DNA of 64,000 nt from Maribacter algarum (ex Lu et al. 2025) (nom. illeg.) (GCA_947495915.1 CANMAW010000001.1:1173053-1237052), one strand, 5' to 3'. Shown: positions 47,095-57,056, numbered from the stretch's first letter. The notes: generated by a model from the sequence alone, not told the origin. Program-made: numbers and translations.

Positions 47095-47823
47095 ATGGAC
47101 AAGCAAGGTCTACTTTATAAGTATTTTTCAAATCAATTAAGCGATAAAGATCGACTTCATTTTGAAGAGTTACTGCTTACTGATTCTGAATTTAGAGCTG
47201 CTTTCGATTATGAAAAAGGATTGAAATTAGCAATAAAGAAAAGTCAAAGCGAGAAGTTAAAATCTAAATTAGCTTCATTTGAAAAAGAGATTCAATCTAA
47301 GAAGATTACAAGACATCGAAAAAGCAAAGTTTATTCATGGTCTATTGCCGCTTCAATTGCAATTTTAATAGGTGTAAGTTGGTTCGGGTATAACACTTTT
47401 TCGAATCCTAATTACAATGAACTTTTTGATACTAATTATGAGCCTTACCCAAATACCGTACATCTTATTACCAGAGGGGAAGCTCATTTGTCGGAAGAGA
47501 AAAAAGCGTTTATAGCTTATGAATCAGGACATTATAAAGAGGCTGTTAGCTTGTTTAGCACATTAGACCAAAATTTAAATTACCTTGATCTTTATATGGG
47601 AATATCTTATTTAAATATAGATGATACTGAAAAAGCGATAGAATTGTTTCGAAAGGCTGAGACTAAAGATCATGAATTTAAAGAAGCGGCGAATTGGTAT
47701 TTAGCATTGGCATATTTAAAGAATAACGACGAGCAGCGTGCAAAAACTGTTTTAGAAAAACAGATTCTCAAGTATGAGTTTAAGAAGATAGAGGCTTCTG
47801 AATTATTGATGTTGCTTCAGTGA
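47095..47823 (+). CDS. membrane-spanning anti-sigma-like protein with periplasmic TPRs
   Basis: 242 aa. An N-terminal cytoplasmic helical part (1-75, LYKYFSNQLSDKDRLHFEELL, typical of Bacteroidetes anti-sigma N-termini), one membrane span (80-98, YSWSIAASIAILIGVSWFG) and a C-terminal periplasmic region with TPR units (FIAYESGHYKEAVSLFSTL, LYMGISYLNIDDTEKAIELF, WYLALAYLKNNDEQRAKTVL). Placed directly after the sigma factor, so its job is inferred to be holding that sigma at the membrane until a periplasmic signal arrives. Its last 21 bases overlap the end of the CHAT gene on the other strand. Confidence 0.8.
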   Translation: MDKQGLLYKYFSNQLSDKDRLHFEELLLTDSEFRAAFDYEKGLKLAIKKSQSEKLKSKLASFEKEIQSKKITRHRKSKVYSWSIAASIAILIGVSWFGYNTFSNPNYNELFDTNYEPYPNTVHLITRGEAHLSEEKKAFIAYESGHYKEAVSLFSTLDQNLNYLDLYMGISYLNIDDTEKAIELFRKAETKDHEFKEAANWYLALAYLKNNDEQRAKTVLEKQILKYEFKKIEASELLMLLQ

Positions 47824-50679
47824 TTTTTTTCGCCTACCGAAAAGAAAAAGAATACTGATAAAAACAATTGCAGCAATTCCGTAAAAAATGTGATTCCAAT
47901 TAATGGTGGGGGCCACTGGTGCGGTATTTCCTGAAAGTACAAAACCTGACCAATAGTAGGGGTGCGCCAGAGCATTCTTTCTATTGGTGTTGAGAAAATT
48001 CAGTTTCGCTTTTTGTAGGGCTATATCTTTATCATTTCCTTCTGATAAATTAGAATAAAAATTACTCATAATGGTAGTGGCAGAAGCATCATTTACTTTC
48101 CAAAGAGTACTTGCTATACTTGAGGCTCCGCTATAAAAAAATCCTCGAGCTAAACTGAGAAAACCTTCACCGCGTTTTAATTCACCTAAACCAGTTTCAC
48201 AAGCGCTTAGGGTAACAAGGTTGGCGTCTATTTGCATATTATAAAGGTCACTAACATACAGTAAACCTTCTTGTTCATTTAAATTTGAGAATGCTAAATA
48301 CGAGTACTCTGGGTCATTGTCATTAAAAACAGCATGAGTTGCTAAATGAAGTATATTATAGTTAGCATATTCGCTGGTAAAGTTTTGAAGTGATGCGTTT
48401 TTGCCTGTAAAAGAGGTACCCTTAAAGGAGGTTAGAATTTGATCAACTTCTCGTTTGTTATGAGGTAGGGGTAGCAGAGCGTCTCTATTAGGATCTATTT
48501 CAACCTGTTGCCCAGAAAATGCTGGTGCGAATGCTAGAAGATTGCCACTGGTAGAAGATCTTTTGGCAAGTTGAGCAAATAAAGTAGCTGAATTTTCATA
48601 ACTAACAGCATATTGTTCAACCAGGTATGAAATGCCATTTTTGTTGGTATTTAATGCGCCAAAAGGAATATAATTTAAAAGTCCATCTGAAATGAAAATT
48701 AGTTTTTGAGTTGCTTCTGTGGTTTTAAGAGGAGCAACCAAAGTATTATAAAGTTCATAAGAAGAATTCGCAAACAAGGTTAAATCTGACTTCGAATTTA
48801 CTAATTGTTGTTGAACATTTTCGATGTTAGTTTTTAACTTAGGTGTAAGTGAAATCTGTTTGATTTGTTTTGAATTAGGGGTGATAGCTATAGTATAAAT
48901 AGCATCATTGCCATAGAAATAAGAGATCAGTTTTTCATCTTTTTGTAATAACTGTTGAGTTTCTGAAAGTGTTAGCGTTTGTGTATTGTATTTGAGATTG
49001 TAATAGTCTTGGTGCTCATTCTCTATAGTAGTTATGAGCTTTTGAAGATCTTGTTGTAGCGCAAATAATTTGTTCTCGTTTTCTTTTACCGAATTCGTTG
49101 CACGATTCAGTTCTTTCTGAATAAAATTAATTTCTGTTCGCAGTTGATTTTCTTGGTCTAAAATACTTTGAGGTATGGCTGCAAATTGATTTGCCTTTGC
49201 ACCAAGCAAAGCTTCAAGCAATAAAACTGATTTACTTTTTTCTGAATAGTCGAAAGCCCGATCAATATATTTATCATTTGAAGTGGTTTGATACATTTTA
49301 TAGGAAGCCTTTAAGCCAGCTTCAAACATCGGAAAAGCATCTTCAATCAGTACTATTTTATCTGCCTCACTTTTAAAAGTGGGTTTGATACTATTTAATG
49401 TTTCAATGGCGTTATCAACAGAATGTAGTGAAGCTAGATACGCTTCATTACCGGTAATACTGTTTTGTGCATTGGCTTTATTTTTTAGAATTTTCAAGAG
49501 TAAAGATTTGTTTCCGTAAGGATTGGCAACTTCTTTAATTGCATGATCAAAGCTTTTTATAGCTTCGTTATAGTTTTTATATTTATGATGCAATAAACCT
49601 ATTTCTAAGTGCATACTTGCGACCTCTTCATGAGCAATACCTGTCCACCTTTGTTTTAAAATCTTAAGAGATTTATTTAGTTCTAAAAGTGCCAAGTCAT
49701 ATTGGTTTGAACTTTCGTAAATCTTTCCTTTTGCTTTATAATATCTGTCTTGAAAAACATGATCTTTTGGTAAGTGTTTATTGATAAGCTCGAGGTAATG
49801 GTTAGCACTATCAATTTGTTTAAGTTTCAGATAATTTTGCACAATATTTTGACCCGCAGAAACGAAACTTTTGGCGTATTCACTGGTTTTGGGGTAGTAG
49901 TTCCACACTTTAAGAAAATAGTCGGTAGAGGTTTTGTAATCTCCTTTGTTTTTATATGAATCGGCTAAAAGGTTATAGTTGTCAATCAAAAATTCAGTTT
50001 CTCCATTACCTTCGGCAATAATTGAGCGTATGATGTTGTTGTAATGCTGTTCAGCAAAATCATGCTTACCTTCATCGGCATACATTTTAGCGATATAGGT
50101 ATATGCGTTTGATTTTAAAACGTTTTGACCTTCAATAAATAATGTGTCTGTTAGATTTTTAACCCGTTCAATTACTTTTTGAAAATTTGTTCTAGAGGCT
50201 CTGAAATTTCCGATATAGTACTCGTATGTGGCTTGGTCAAAAAGCATAGAGTTTTTATAGAATAGATTTTCTCTAGATCGTGAGGCATATGTGGGGTTAG
50301 TATGTAATAGCGAATCTAATTGTTGTAAATTTTCATGCAAGGTTTTTAAATCGAAATAATAGGTAGCCATTCTATTGATATCTATGGTAGTGGAGGCTAC
50401 AGTGCCAGCATCATTTTCTCTATCGGCTAAGCTGATAATTTCTCGTAAGTAATAATAGGTTGAATCTTTGTTTTGATATAAGTGCTGGTATAAAGTTTCG
50501 GTCAAATCTTGTAAGGCTTCTGCATAGGGGGCAGAAGTACTTTGAGCGTTTGAGATACCTGAATTAAAAATAAGAATAATGCCAATATAAATAATACAAG
50601 TGGCTCTCTTTTTAAGAGAGCCACTTGTATTTAAAATAAGTTTATGAATACAATACCTATTTTTTGACAAATCCTTCAA
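47803..50679 (-). CDS. TPR-CHAT domain protein, periplasmic, membrane anchored
   Basis: 958 aa from TTG. A signal peptide (KKRATCIIYIGIILIFNSGI, ending NAQ), about a dozen TPR-like helices (about 50-480), a coiled coil (about 490-565) and a C-terminal CHAT domain with the caspase-like dyad: His near 782 in LHLATHAVFND and Cys near 827 in TLSACETG; then a span (FYGIAAIVFISILFLFGRRKK). The topology puts TPRs and CHAT in the periplasm. CHAT proteins are separase/caspase-type proteases, several used in defence or regulated cleavage. No ATG or GTG start exists; TTG at 50679 (or 50673) overlaps the preceding gene by up to 23 bases. Confidence 0.88.
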   Translation of the reverse strand: MKDLSKNRYCIHKLILNTSGSLKKRATCIIYIGIILIFNSGISNAQSTSAPYAEALQDLTETLYQHLYQNKDSTYYYLREIISLADRENDAGTVASTTIDINRMATYYFDLKTLHENLQQLDSLLHTNPTYASRSRENLFYKNSMLFDQATYEYYIGNFRASRTNFQKVIERVKNLTDTLFIEGQNVLKSNAYTYIAKMYADEGKHDFAEQHYNNIIRSIIAEGNGETEFLIDNYNLLADSYKNKGDYKTSTDYFLKVWNYYPKTSEYAKSFVSAGQNIVQNYLKLKQIDSANHYLELINKHLPKDHVFQDRYYKAKGKIYESSNQYDLALLELNKSLKILKQRWTGIAHEEVASMHLEIGLLHHKYKNYNEAIKSFDHAIKEVANPYGNKSLLLKILKNKANAQNSITGNEAYLASLHSVDNAIETLNSIKPTFKSEADKIVLIEDAFPMFEAGLKASYKMYQTTSNDKYIDRAFDYSEKSKSVLLLEALLGAKANQFAAIPQSILDQENQLRTEINFIQKELNRATNSVKENENKLFALQQDLQKLITTIENEHQDYYNLKYNTQTLTLSETQQLLQKDEKLISYFYGNDAIYTIAITPNSKQIKQISLTPKLKTNIENVQQQLVNSKSDLTLFANSSYELYNTLVAPLKTTEATQKLIFISDGLLNYIPFGALNTNKNGISYLVEQYAVSYENSATLFAQLAKRSSTSGNLLAFAPAFSGQQVEIDPNRDALLPLPHNKREVDQILTSFKGTSFTGKNASLQNFTSEYANYNILHLATHAVFNDNDPEYSYLAFSNLNEQEGLLYVSDLYNMQIDANLVTLSACETGLGELKRGEGFLSLARGFFYSGASSIASTLWKVNDASATTIMSNFYSNLSEGNDKDIALQKAKLNFLNTNRKNALAHPYYWSGFVLSGNTAPVAPTINWNHIFYGIAAIVFISILFLFGRRKKSLKQHQ
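50593..50631. other. perfect 18-bp inverted repeat at the CHAT gene start
   Basis: AATACAAGTGGCTCTCTT (50593-50610) and its exact complement (50614-50631) around a 3-base centre. On the minus strand it starts about 25 bases past the stop of the lipoprotein gene and is followed by ATTTATATT, so it may terminate or attenuate transcription; it also falls inside codons of the predicted N-terminus of the CHAT protein. Confidence 0.85.
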
Positions 50680-51274
50680 TTTTATAAGTAATAGTTTCTC
50701 CTAAAAGGTTTTTTCGTTCAACTAGTACGATCAGTTCACCAGAAAACTTTTCAATATTTGAAATGTTTTGAACAGATACAATATCTTTTAATTTAGAATT
50801 TTCGAATGGTTTTAGTTGGTCGTTTTTGTTAATTGGGTTAGAATTTTTGTCGTATAGTTGAACATACGCCTCAGCAGATTTTTGCGAAAGTACCTGATTA
50901 TATGGAAAAGGCACATCATCGCATCGACCTCTAGGACATGGTGGAAACGGAGGAATGATGATGCCTACAAGTTCGTTAACATCAATAATGTTAGCAAATT
51001 CGGCTTCATTTTGTTCTAGTTTAAATACTGTTTCTTCAAGTTCTTTTTTAGTGTTATTATCTTCTTGATTATTCTTTAAAATAGTATTTAATTCATCTCT
51101 ACGCAATTCTAGGTTTTCGCGCTCAGCCTTAAGGTGAATAGCATATAGAAATCCTTCGTAGGTAGAAATTTCTGATTTTTGGTCAAGATCATCATCAGTT
51201 CCACCTCCAGTAAATTTAGTACAGGAAGCTAAAGAGAAAGAAATTAGTAAAAAAAGTGTAATTCTTGTTTTCAT
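50657..51274 (-). CDS. lipoprotein with coiled coil, upstream of CHAT gene
   Basis: 205 aa. Lipobox LASC (about 15-18) and a Gly/Asp linker (GGGTDDDLD), then a coiled coil (about 45-95), a proline/cysteine patch (PPFPPCPRGRCDD) and a C-terminal beta-like domain (KFSGELIVLVERKNLLGETI). Not recognised. Its end overlaps the inferred TTG start of the CHAT gene by 23 bases, so the two are likely co-translated; it may be the outer-membrane or periplasmic partner of that protein. Confidence 0.72.
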   Translation of the reverse strand: MKTRITLFLLISFSLASCTKFTGGGTDDDLDQKSEISTYEGFLYAIHLKAERENLELRRDELNTILKNNQEDNNTKKELEETVFKLEQNEAEFANIIDVNELVGIIIPPFPPCPRGRCDDVPFPYNQVLSQKSAEAYVQLYDKNSNPINKNDQLKPFENSKLKDIVSVQNISNIEKFSGELIVLVERKNLLGETITYKIEGFVKK

Positions 51275-51453
51275 TGTATAGGTTTTATGTTGAAAGCTTA
51301 GTGATTAATAGTTTCTATTGATTAACAATCCGTAGTGATATATCAGCGTCATATGTAAACATATCATAGCCACTACCAATTAAATATATGGCTAAACCAT
51401 TGGTAATTAGTATATTTTGTGTGAATGGAAGTGTTAATTGTATCAATGGCAAC

Positions 51454-51495
51454 TTATTTGACTTTGGTAACAATTCTAAAATGTAAGTCAAATAA
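51454..51495. other. 11-bp inverted repeat between TapB-like gene and lipoprotein gene
   Basis: TTATTTGACTT/AAGTCAAATAA with a 20-base spacer, 24 bases past the stop of the gene at 51519. No T-run follows on the minus strand, so an operator or a stem in the lipoprotein mRNA leader is as likely as a terminator. Confidence 0.5.
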
Positions 51496-51518
51496 AAGCT
51501 GTTGTTAAATTGATGCTA

Positions 51519-52217
51519 TTACCTAGTAAATTGTGTTAACTCGGTTCTACTCATCAGTTCGCCGTTTCGTTTATAAGTTTCTTGTTGAACCATACCGATA
51601 CCTTCTGCTAACCAAATTTTTGAATTAATTTTTAAGGTTGTCCCCATGGTTTTAGAAGTGGTAACTTCAGAAATCACATAGCATTCAAAGGTTCCTGCTG
51701 AGGTTGTGATACTTTCCTTATTTTCTACTCTTCTATTGGTTTGATCTACAGTAATGTTCATAGAAATACCGCTCATTTTCATAGTCATTGATACATTTGC
51801 ATTTGCAAGCTCTTGACCAATATGAAGATCATTTGGAATTTCTAAGTCAGAACCGGAAATATCCATCTCCGCATCCATCTCATTGTATCGCTGCATCATG
51901 TGTGCCGGAAAAAGTGAATTGTAATCAATTTTAACAATATTGTTTTCACAAGTAAAATGATAGTCTGTTGCAAACAACTCTTTACCTTTTTTATCTGACA
52001 TTTTAAAGTTAAGAGTAGCTTTAATGCCTGATTCGATGTTGCTTACTGCATTCACATTATACATTGTAACACCTTCAATTTTCCCTTTTTTGTTATAATT
52101 AGTATACTGAAAAGAAGAACCTTCAGTCATCGGGTAGAATTTGCTGCAGCTTTCTTGTGCGTTAATAATAAATGTTGAACACAAGGTGATTAAAAAAATA
52201 AATACTGTCTTTTTCAT
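51519..52217 (-). CDS. secreted TapB/DUF3108-like protein
   Basis: 232 aa. Signal peptide ends FIINAQ. Mature start SCSKFYPMTEGSSFQYTNYN, a middle region of beta strands and the segment TSAGTFECYVISEVTTSK...KIWLAEGIGMVQQETY are features of the TapB/DUF3108-like group, periplasmic beta-barrel-like proteins of unknown function. It is 36 bases downstream of the OmpA-family gene and probably shares its promoter. Confidence 0.72.
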   Translation of the reverse strand: MKKTVFIFLITLCSTFIINAQESCSKFYPMTEGSSFQYTNYNKKGKIEGVTMYNVNAVSNIESGIKATLNFKMSDKKGKELFATDYHFTCENNIVKIDYNSLFPAHMMQRYNEMDAEMDISGSDLEIPNDLHIGQELANANVSMTMKMSGISMNITVDQTNRRVENKESITTSAGTFECYVISEVTTSKTMGTTLKINSKIWLAEGIGMVQQETYKRNGELMSRTELTQFTR

Positions 52218-52253
52218 TTGTTTTTGTTTATTAAGGGTTGAATATGAAATATT

Positions 52254-53597
52254 TTAAATTTTTATAAATTCTACTCTTCTATTTAAACTTTTACCATCAG
52301 GGGTATTGTTGTCGCTAATAGGTTTACTTTCGCCCATACCATCAGCAGTAAGTCTTTCTGGTGATGTTTTGTATATGTTAATGAGGGTGTTTCTTACTGC
52401 TTCAGCTCGTTTTTTAGACAATACAAGATTAGACTCTTCAGAACCATCTGCGTCTGTGTGACCAACAATTTTTAAAGAAATAGTATTGTCTTGAAGAAGC
52501 ACTTGTGAAATTTGACGAATAATACCCATTGATTGTGGTTGAATATTTGCAGAACCAGTGTCGAATAGAATTCCGTTAGTAGAAATCTTACCATCAGCAA
52601 TTAACTTTCTACGTAAATCCACCCCTCCTTCGGCTATTTTAATGTTACTTATATAAATAGATTCTTTATCAGTATCAATGCCTCTAAGGGTAAGTTTAAT
52701 GTTTTTCATCTGAACATCTTTTGGTAACAAACGGGGTACATCAACATATTTTTTTTCGTTAATCCACATTCTAAATCTTTGGGTGTTTACGGCTATTGAA
52801 ACGTGATGCTTTTGGTTTACAACATGACGCACATCTACTTTGGTTTCATTTCTCATGCCGCGCTTGGCATTAATTTTATTTTCTATGACAAAGCCTCGTT
52901 CAATATATTGACAGAAAGAGTATTCTGTCATTGCCCAATTGTTTCCTTTTTCAAAAGAATCGTTGTCTGAAATCACGATGCCTAAATAAGAATGTGAAGA
53001 AGTTTTACGGTCAATACCTTTACCCAGTATATCAAATTCTAGGGTAAATTCAGAAGGAATCATAGTTACATCTGGTATGTATACTGTATTGAACCCAGGG
53101 GTAAGGTTAAGCCATTTGTTTTCATATCCATCAATAACTACAAGCTCACCTCCAGCATTGGTATTCCAATTGCTCGGAAAGTCCCCGACGAAATCATTCT
53201 TAAAATCATCAAAGAATAACAATTTATCACCAGGAATAAAATCAAACTTACTATATACTTGAATTGATTTAGAACCTGGCTCATTTGTAGAAGTATTTGT
53301 TTCGTTGGTATGAGTTGATTCAGATGAATTGCCATTGGTATTGTCCATTTCTGGAATGGGATTTCCGTTCTTATTTGAAGGTTTTTTATTCTTGTTTCCT
53401 GGTTCAAGAATACTATCGAGTACTTCGTCTGTTTTTTTTGAAGTTTCTTGTTCAACACGTCGTTCAACTGTTCGCTCTGCTGCTTTTTCAGCTCTTTTTC
53501 CTAATTTTTTTAGAAATTGAGCATTACAATTAATGGAAAAGAAAATCGCTAGTGCTGTAAATAGGAAACTCCTAAAAAGAAATTTTTGATTTTTCAT
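52254..53597 (-). CDS. OmpA-family peptidoglycan-binding protein
   Basis: 447 aa from the ATG that starts the signal peptide (ends FSINCNAQ). A charged region (KKLGKRAEKAAERTVERRVE), a low-complexity Asn/Thr linker, a central lectin-like or jelly-roll domain (about 125-330: FDDFKNDFVGDFPSNWNTN, VSIAVNTQRFRMWINEKKY) and a C-terminal OmpA domain (about 340-447: GILFDTGSANIQPQ, IVGHTDADGSEESNLVLSK, LNRRVEFIKI). Outer-membrane protein that grips peptidoglycan. First gene of the minus-strand group leading to the CHAT gene. Confidence 0.87.
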   Translation of the reverse strand: MKNQKFLFRSFLFTALAIFFSINCNAQFLKKLGKRAEKAAERTVERRVEQETSKKTDEVLDSILEPGNKNKKPSNKNGNPIPEMDNTNGNSSESTHTNETNTSTNEPGSKSIQVYSKFDFIPGDKLLFFDDFKNDFVGDFPSNWNTNAGGELVVIDGYENKWLNLTPGFNTVYIPDVTMIPSEFTLEFDILGKGIDRKTSSHSYLGIVISDNDSFEKGNNWAMTEYSFCQYIERGFVIENKINAKRGMRNETKVDVRHVVNQKHHVSIAVNTQRFRMWINEKKYVDVPRLLPKDVQMKNIKLTLRGIDTDKESIYISNIKIAEGGVDLRRKLIADGKISTNGILFDTGSANIQPQSMGIIRQISQVLLQDNTISLKIVGHTDADGSEESNLVLSKKRAEAVRNTLINIYKTSPERLTADGMGESKPISDNNTPDGKSLNRRVEFIKI

Positions 53598-53784
53598 AAT
53601 GAGATTATACGCTTTTAGAAAAACCATCTGCTCAAGAGCTCTTCTAAACTCCTGGTAAATGGTTTATTATACCTGTTAATCTCTATGAAATTTAAAAGGT
53701 TAACATGTTTTAAAAAGTATAATCTTGAACCGTAAAAAAGTAGTTGACCTTTATGAAATAAGAAATGAGAAGACGTGTAATATT

Positions 53785-56241
53785 TTAAATACGGTATACG
53801 ATTAGCGAGTATTCATTTTCTTGAACTACTATGTTAATGTTTTTGTCCTTATTAACGTCGTTTAAATCAATCTGAGAAACACCATGTATAGGAAAACCTG
53901 GTATTTTTTCACCTTGGCTATCGTATAGATATAATTTTTCGTTTTGAAGGTCGGTAACCGCAACGTAAATTTTGTTATTTATATAGAATATGTGGGGTGG
54001 TGTATAAACACCCATTTCTAGCTCTATAGGCTTGCCTTTGATGTTTAAAATGTTCTCATTCATGGTAACTAGTGAACGCCCTGTGGCAAATAGGCCGTGG
54101 TCACTTGAAAAATTAAGTGGTGTTTTTGAAATTTTTCCTCGATCGTTAATTTGAAATAACATTCCTTTTTTATCGGTAAGGGTAAATCTGTTATTGTAAA
54201 CAAATACTTCATTATTCGAAAAATCAATTTTTTCGCTAACCTTTGTTCTTACATCACCAACTCGATTAAGTAATTTTAAAGAACCGTCTTTTAATTTAAA
54301 TACCAAATAATCTTTATTGCCAATAACTAAATGCTTAGGTGCATCAATAATGGGTTGTTCTGCTTTGGTATATTTAAACCCTTTAACAATAGATGCTTTG
54401 TTGTCATACATGAATGTTTTTTCATTTTGTGTGACCACAAACCGGTAGTTCTTTTTGTTTTCATAATCAAATACTGCTAAAGGATTTAAATTTCCACCTT
54501 TAAATATTTTGGTAAACTGGCGAACTTCGGTGCCATTTCTATCTAGAACCATAAGTTCGTTGTTGGTAGTGAAAGCCATTTGTAATCTACCATTTTTAAA
54601 AATATCTACCTGATGAACACGCCCTTGAATTAAGCTTTGTAACTGTTTTTTCCATAGTATTTTGCCAATATCTGATATGAGGTATAGTACATTTTTTTCA
54701 TCTTGAACAAGCACCTCTTGTTTGCCGTTTAAATGATTTTTCACAAACTGAGGGGTAGTGGCGATTTCATTTTCTAAGACAATATTAAACCGGCTACTTA
54801 TAGTCCTTTTCTTTAAAGGTTGATTTAATTGCTGAACAACCACATTCGTATGATACAAGTTTTTGTCAGTGATTGATTGCATTACAAACCCAAAATCTGT
54901 TAATGAAGTTTTTTTCAGATCACGAGAAACAGATGCTGCAAAATTTTGTGATGCAAATGAATTAAGATTTTCGCCATTGGTCATAAATAGCATGCTTGAT
55001 TCTTTTGCGATGGTTTCATATAAACTTTGGTACAAAATACCTTTATCGAAAGTTTTACCATCTCTGAAATTAGTGAGTATTACTTTTAAAAAATCTAAGT
55101 CTTGAGTAAAAATAAATGCATCTTCAAGTATAGCAACGTAATTACTTTTAAAATCATAAACCAATGGGTGTAATCTTTCTGATAAAAAATTGGTATTTTT
55201 TAGTAAAATAATTTCTTTTCCTTGAAATTCTATTCCTGATTTTTTTTGACTGATTAAATAATCAGAGATCACTGCTGAACCATAGGTATTTAGCAAGATG
55301 GCCTGTTGGTCATTGGTATAGATAATGCCGATTTCTTCAATGGCGTCTAAATCTGGATTGAGCGGTTTTGTTATTCCGGTTGATAATTGTTGGTTCTCTG
55401 CAAATACCTGATAATCATCAAAAGTATAAGATAAAATAGCTTCCGCCGATGAGGGTGCAAATCGAATGGTATTATTCGCCATAGGTTTGGTGTTTGCAAA
55501 TAGGTCAATATAATTCCAAGTGCTATCATTTGCAATACTTACACCTGTGAGATGTAGTTTATTGTTGTCGGCATTGAGGTCTGCTGAAACCCAATCAGAA
55601 AAACTTGAAATATTAATTGAAGATTTTTCACTTAAGGTGGAAGCAATAAACTTGTTAAAGTATTTTGGATGCCAAAAAATGGTTGCTGGTTTTAAAGAAT
55701 TGCTATTATTGTACAGTTTTTCTAGAACTTCCGAAGGATCAGTAAGCCTTTTTCCGTCATATTTTTCAAGTAAAAGTTTTGATGAACTGATTATTAATTT
55801 ATCATTTACTAAGTGGGTATAAAAGGTATGGTCGTCAATTTGATAAGCATCAAAAGTAGCATTGGCAAATTCTAAAGTTTCAACAGTTTTGTTTTTAAGG
55901 CTGTCAAGCTGAAAAAGACGGTCGCTATAATTGGTAATGAAAACAAATTCAAATTTTTGGTTATTTACTTCAGAAAATGCCAATAAACTTTCTGAATGTG
56001 GCTGTATATACTGTAAATACGAAACTGATTGTAATACATGATTATAAACATTAGAAGGTTTTAAGGCCGCCAAAAATGAATTGTCAGTCACTGTGTTTTT
56101 AAATGCTTCTAAATCGTTGATTTTTATTAAAACAGCAGCTTGGTCCGGGGCATAATGTAAAATAGACAGTGTTTTGCTGTTTTGTTGTACACAACTTAAA
56201 CTAACAATTAGCAACAAGGTGGCCAGAAATCTAAATTTCAT
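53785..56241 (-). CDS. large propeller-like lipoprotein
   Basis: 818 aa. Lipobox SLSC (about 14-17). The N-terminal two thirds resemble DUF3352-like proteins (APDQAAVLIKINDLEAFKNT, KLIISSSKLLLEKYDG); the C-terminal part (about 490-818) has repeated strands of a beta-propeller (GKQEVLVQDEKNVLYLISDI, GRLQMAFTTNNELMVLDRNG, PHIFYINNKIYVAVTDLQ). Function unknown. It lies 30 bases downstream of rnhB on the same strand, an arrangement common in Flavobacteriaceae. Confidence 0.72.
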   Translation of the reverse strand: MKFRFLATLLLIVSLSCVQQNSKTLSILHYAPDQAAVLIKINDLEAFKNTVTDNSFLAALKPSNVYNHVLQSVSYLQYIQPHSESLLAFSEVNNQKFEFVFITNYSDRLFQLDSLKNKTVETLEFANATFDAYQIDDHTFYTHLVNDKLIISSSKLLLEKYDGKRLTDPSEVLEKLYNNSNSLKPATIFWHPKYFNKFIASTLSEKSSINISSFSDWVSADLNADNNKLHLTGVSIANDSTWNYIDLFANTKPMANNTIRFAPSSAEAILSYTFDDYQVFAENQQLSTGITKPLNPDLDAIEEIGIIYTNDQQAILLNTYGSAVISDYLISQKKSGIEFQGKEIILLKNTNFLSERLHPLVYDFKSNYVAILEDAFIFTQDLDFLKVILTNFRDGKTFDKGILYQSLYETIAKESSMLFMTNGENLNSFASQNFAASVSRDLKKTSLTDFGFVMQSITDKNLYHTNVVVQQLNQPLKKRTISSRFNIVLENEIATTPQFVKNHLNGKQEVLVQDEKNVLYLISDIGKILWKKQLQSLIQGRVHQVDIFKNGRLQMAFTTNNELMVLDRNGTEVRQFTKIFKGGNLNPLAVFDYENKKNYRFVVTQNEKTFMYDNKASIVKGFKYTKAEQPIIDAPKHLVIGNKDYLVFKLKDGSLKLLNRVGDVRTKVSEKIDFSNNEVFVYNNRFTLTDKKGMLFQINDRGKISKTPLNFSSDHGLFATGRSLVTMNENILNIKGKPIELEMGVYTPPHIFYINNKIYVAVTDLQNEKLYLYDSQGEKIPGFPIHGVSQIDLNDVNKDKNINIVVQENEYSLIVYRI

Positions 56242-56270
56242 TACATCAGGTTTTTACAAAGTTATATTAT

Positions 56271-56867
56271 TTAAAGAAGGAGACTTAACTGCTCTGGTAA
56301 TTGTTTAAAACTTTTTCGATGGTACTTGGTTACTCCATACTTTCTTATTGCACTTCGATGCTCTTTGGTTGGGTATCCTTTATTTTTAATCCAATTATAC
56401 ATGGGGTATTCTTCATGAAGTTTTTCCATATACTCGTCGCGATAAGTTTTTGCTAATACTGAAGCGGCGGCAATACTCAAGTATTTACTATCTCCTTTAA
56501 TGATGCATTCAGAATGAATGTCTTTATAAGGTTTGAACCGGTTACCATCAACAATAATAAAACTAGGAGGAGCTTCAAGTTTATCTAAAGCTTTATGCAT
56601 AGCAAGTATGGAAGCATTAAGAATATTAATTTGATCAATTTCGTTTTCGTAGATGTGAGCCACTCCAAAACTAATCGCCTCCTGCTCTAGCAAGGGTTTA
56701 AGTATTTGCCTTTTTTGTTCACTTAATTGCTTGGAATCATTTAAAATGTGATTTTCGAAATTTTCAGGTAAAATGACAGCTGCAGCGGTTACAGGCCCAG
56801 CTAGGCAGCCTCTACCAGCCTCATCAGTTCCAGCTTCGTCTCTATTTTTGAAGTAATTAAGTAGCAT
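56271..56867 (-). CDS. rnhB: ribonuclease HII
   Basis: 198 aa. Cuts RNA in RNA-DNA hybrids, including single ribonucleotides in DNA. The metal-binding residues are in [13 protein letters not shown] (D15, E16), [10 protein letters not shown] and [23 protein letters not shown]. Length is normal. Co-directional with and 30 bases upstream of the propeller lipoprotein gene. Confidence 0.96.
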   Translation of the reverse strand: MLLNYFKNRDEAGTDEAGRGCLAGPVTAAAVILPENFENHILNDSKQLSEQKRQILKPLLEQEAISFGVAHIYENEIDQINILNASILAMHKALDKLEAPPSFIIVDGNRFKPYKDIHSECIIKGDSKYLSIAAASVLAKTYRDEYMEKLHEEYPMYNWIKNKGYPTKEHRSAIRKYGVTKYHRKSFKQLPEQLSLLL

Positions 56868-57048
56868 TAATCTAGTTTGATTTTAGTAAATTAAAATAAA
56901 TGTTAAATAATTAATGAATATAATTCAATAATTTAATTAAAATACTAACAATAATTTAATAATTATGCACGCATAGTAAATTATGAATAATTGTTTTAGA
57001 ATTTTTAACAATCAAAGAACAAATTTCTTAAAATTTTTTGCACTAGGG

Positions 57049-57056
57049 TATTTTTG
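57049..57056 (+). promoter_or_regulatory. -7 element upstream of susC-like gene
   Basis: TATTTTTG, exact match to TAnnTTTG, 37 bases before the start codon in a very AT-rich 226-base gap. Confidence 0.45.
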
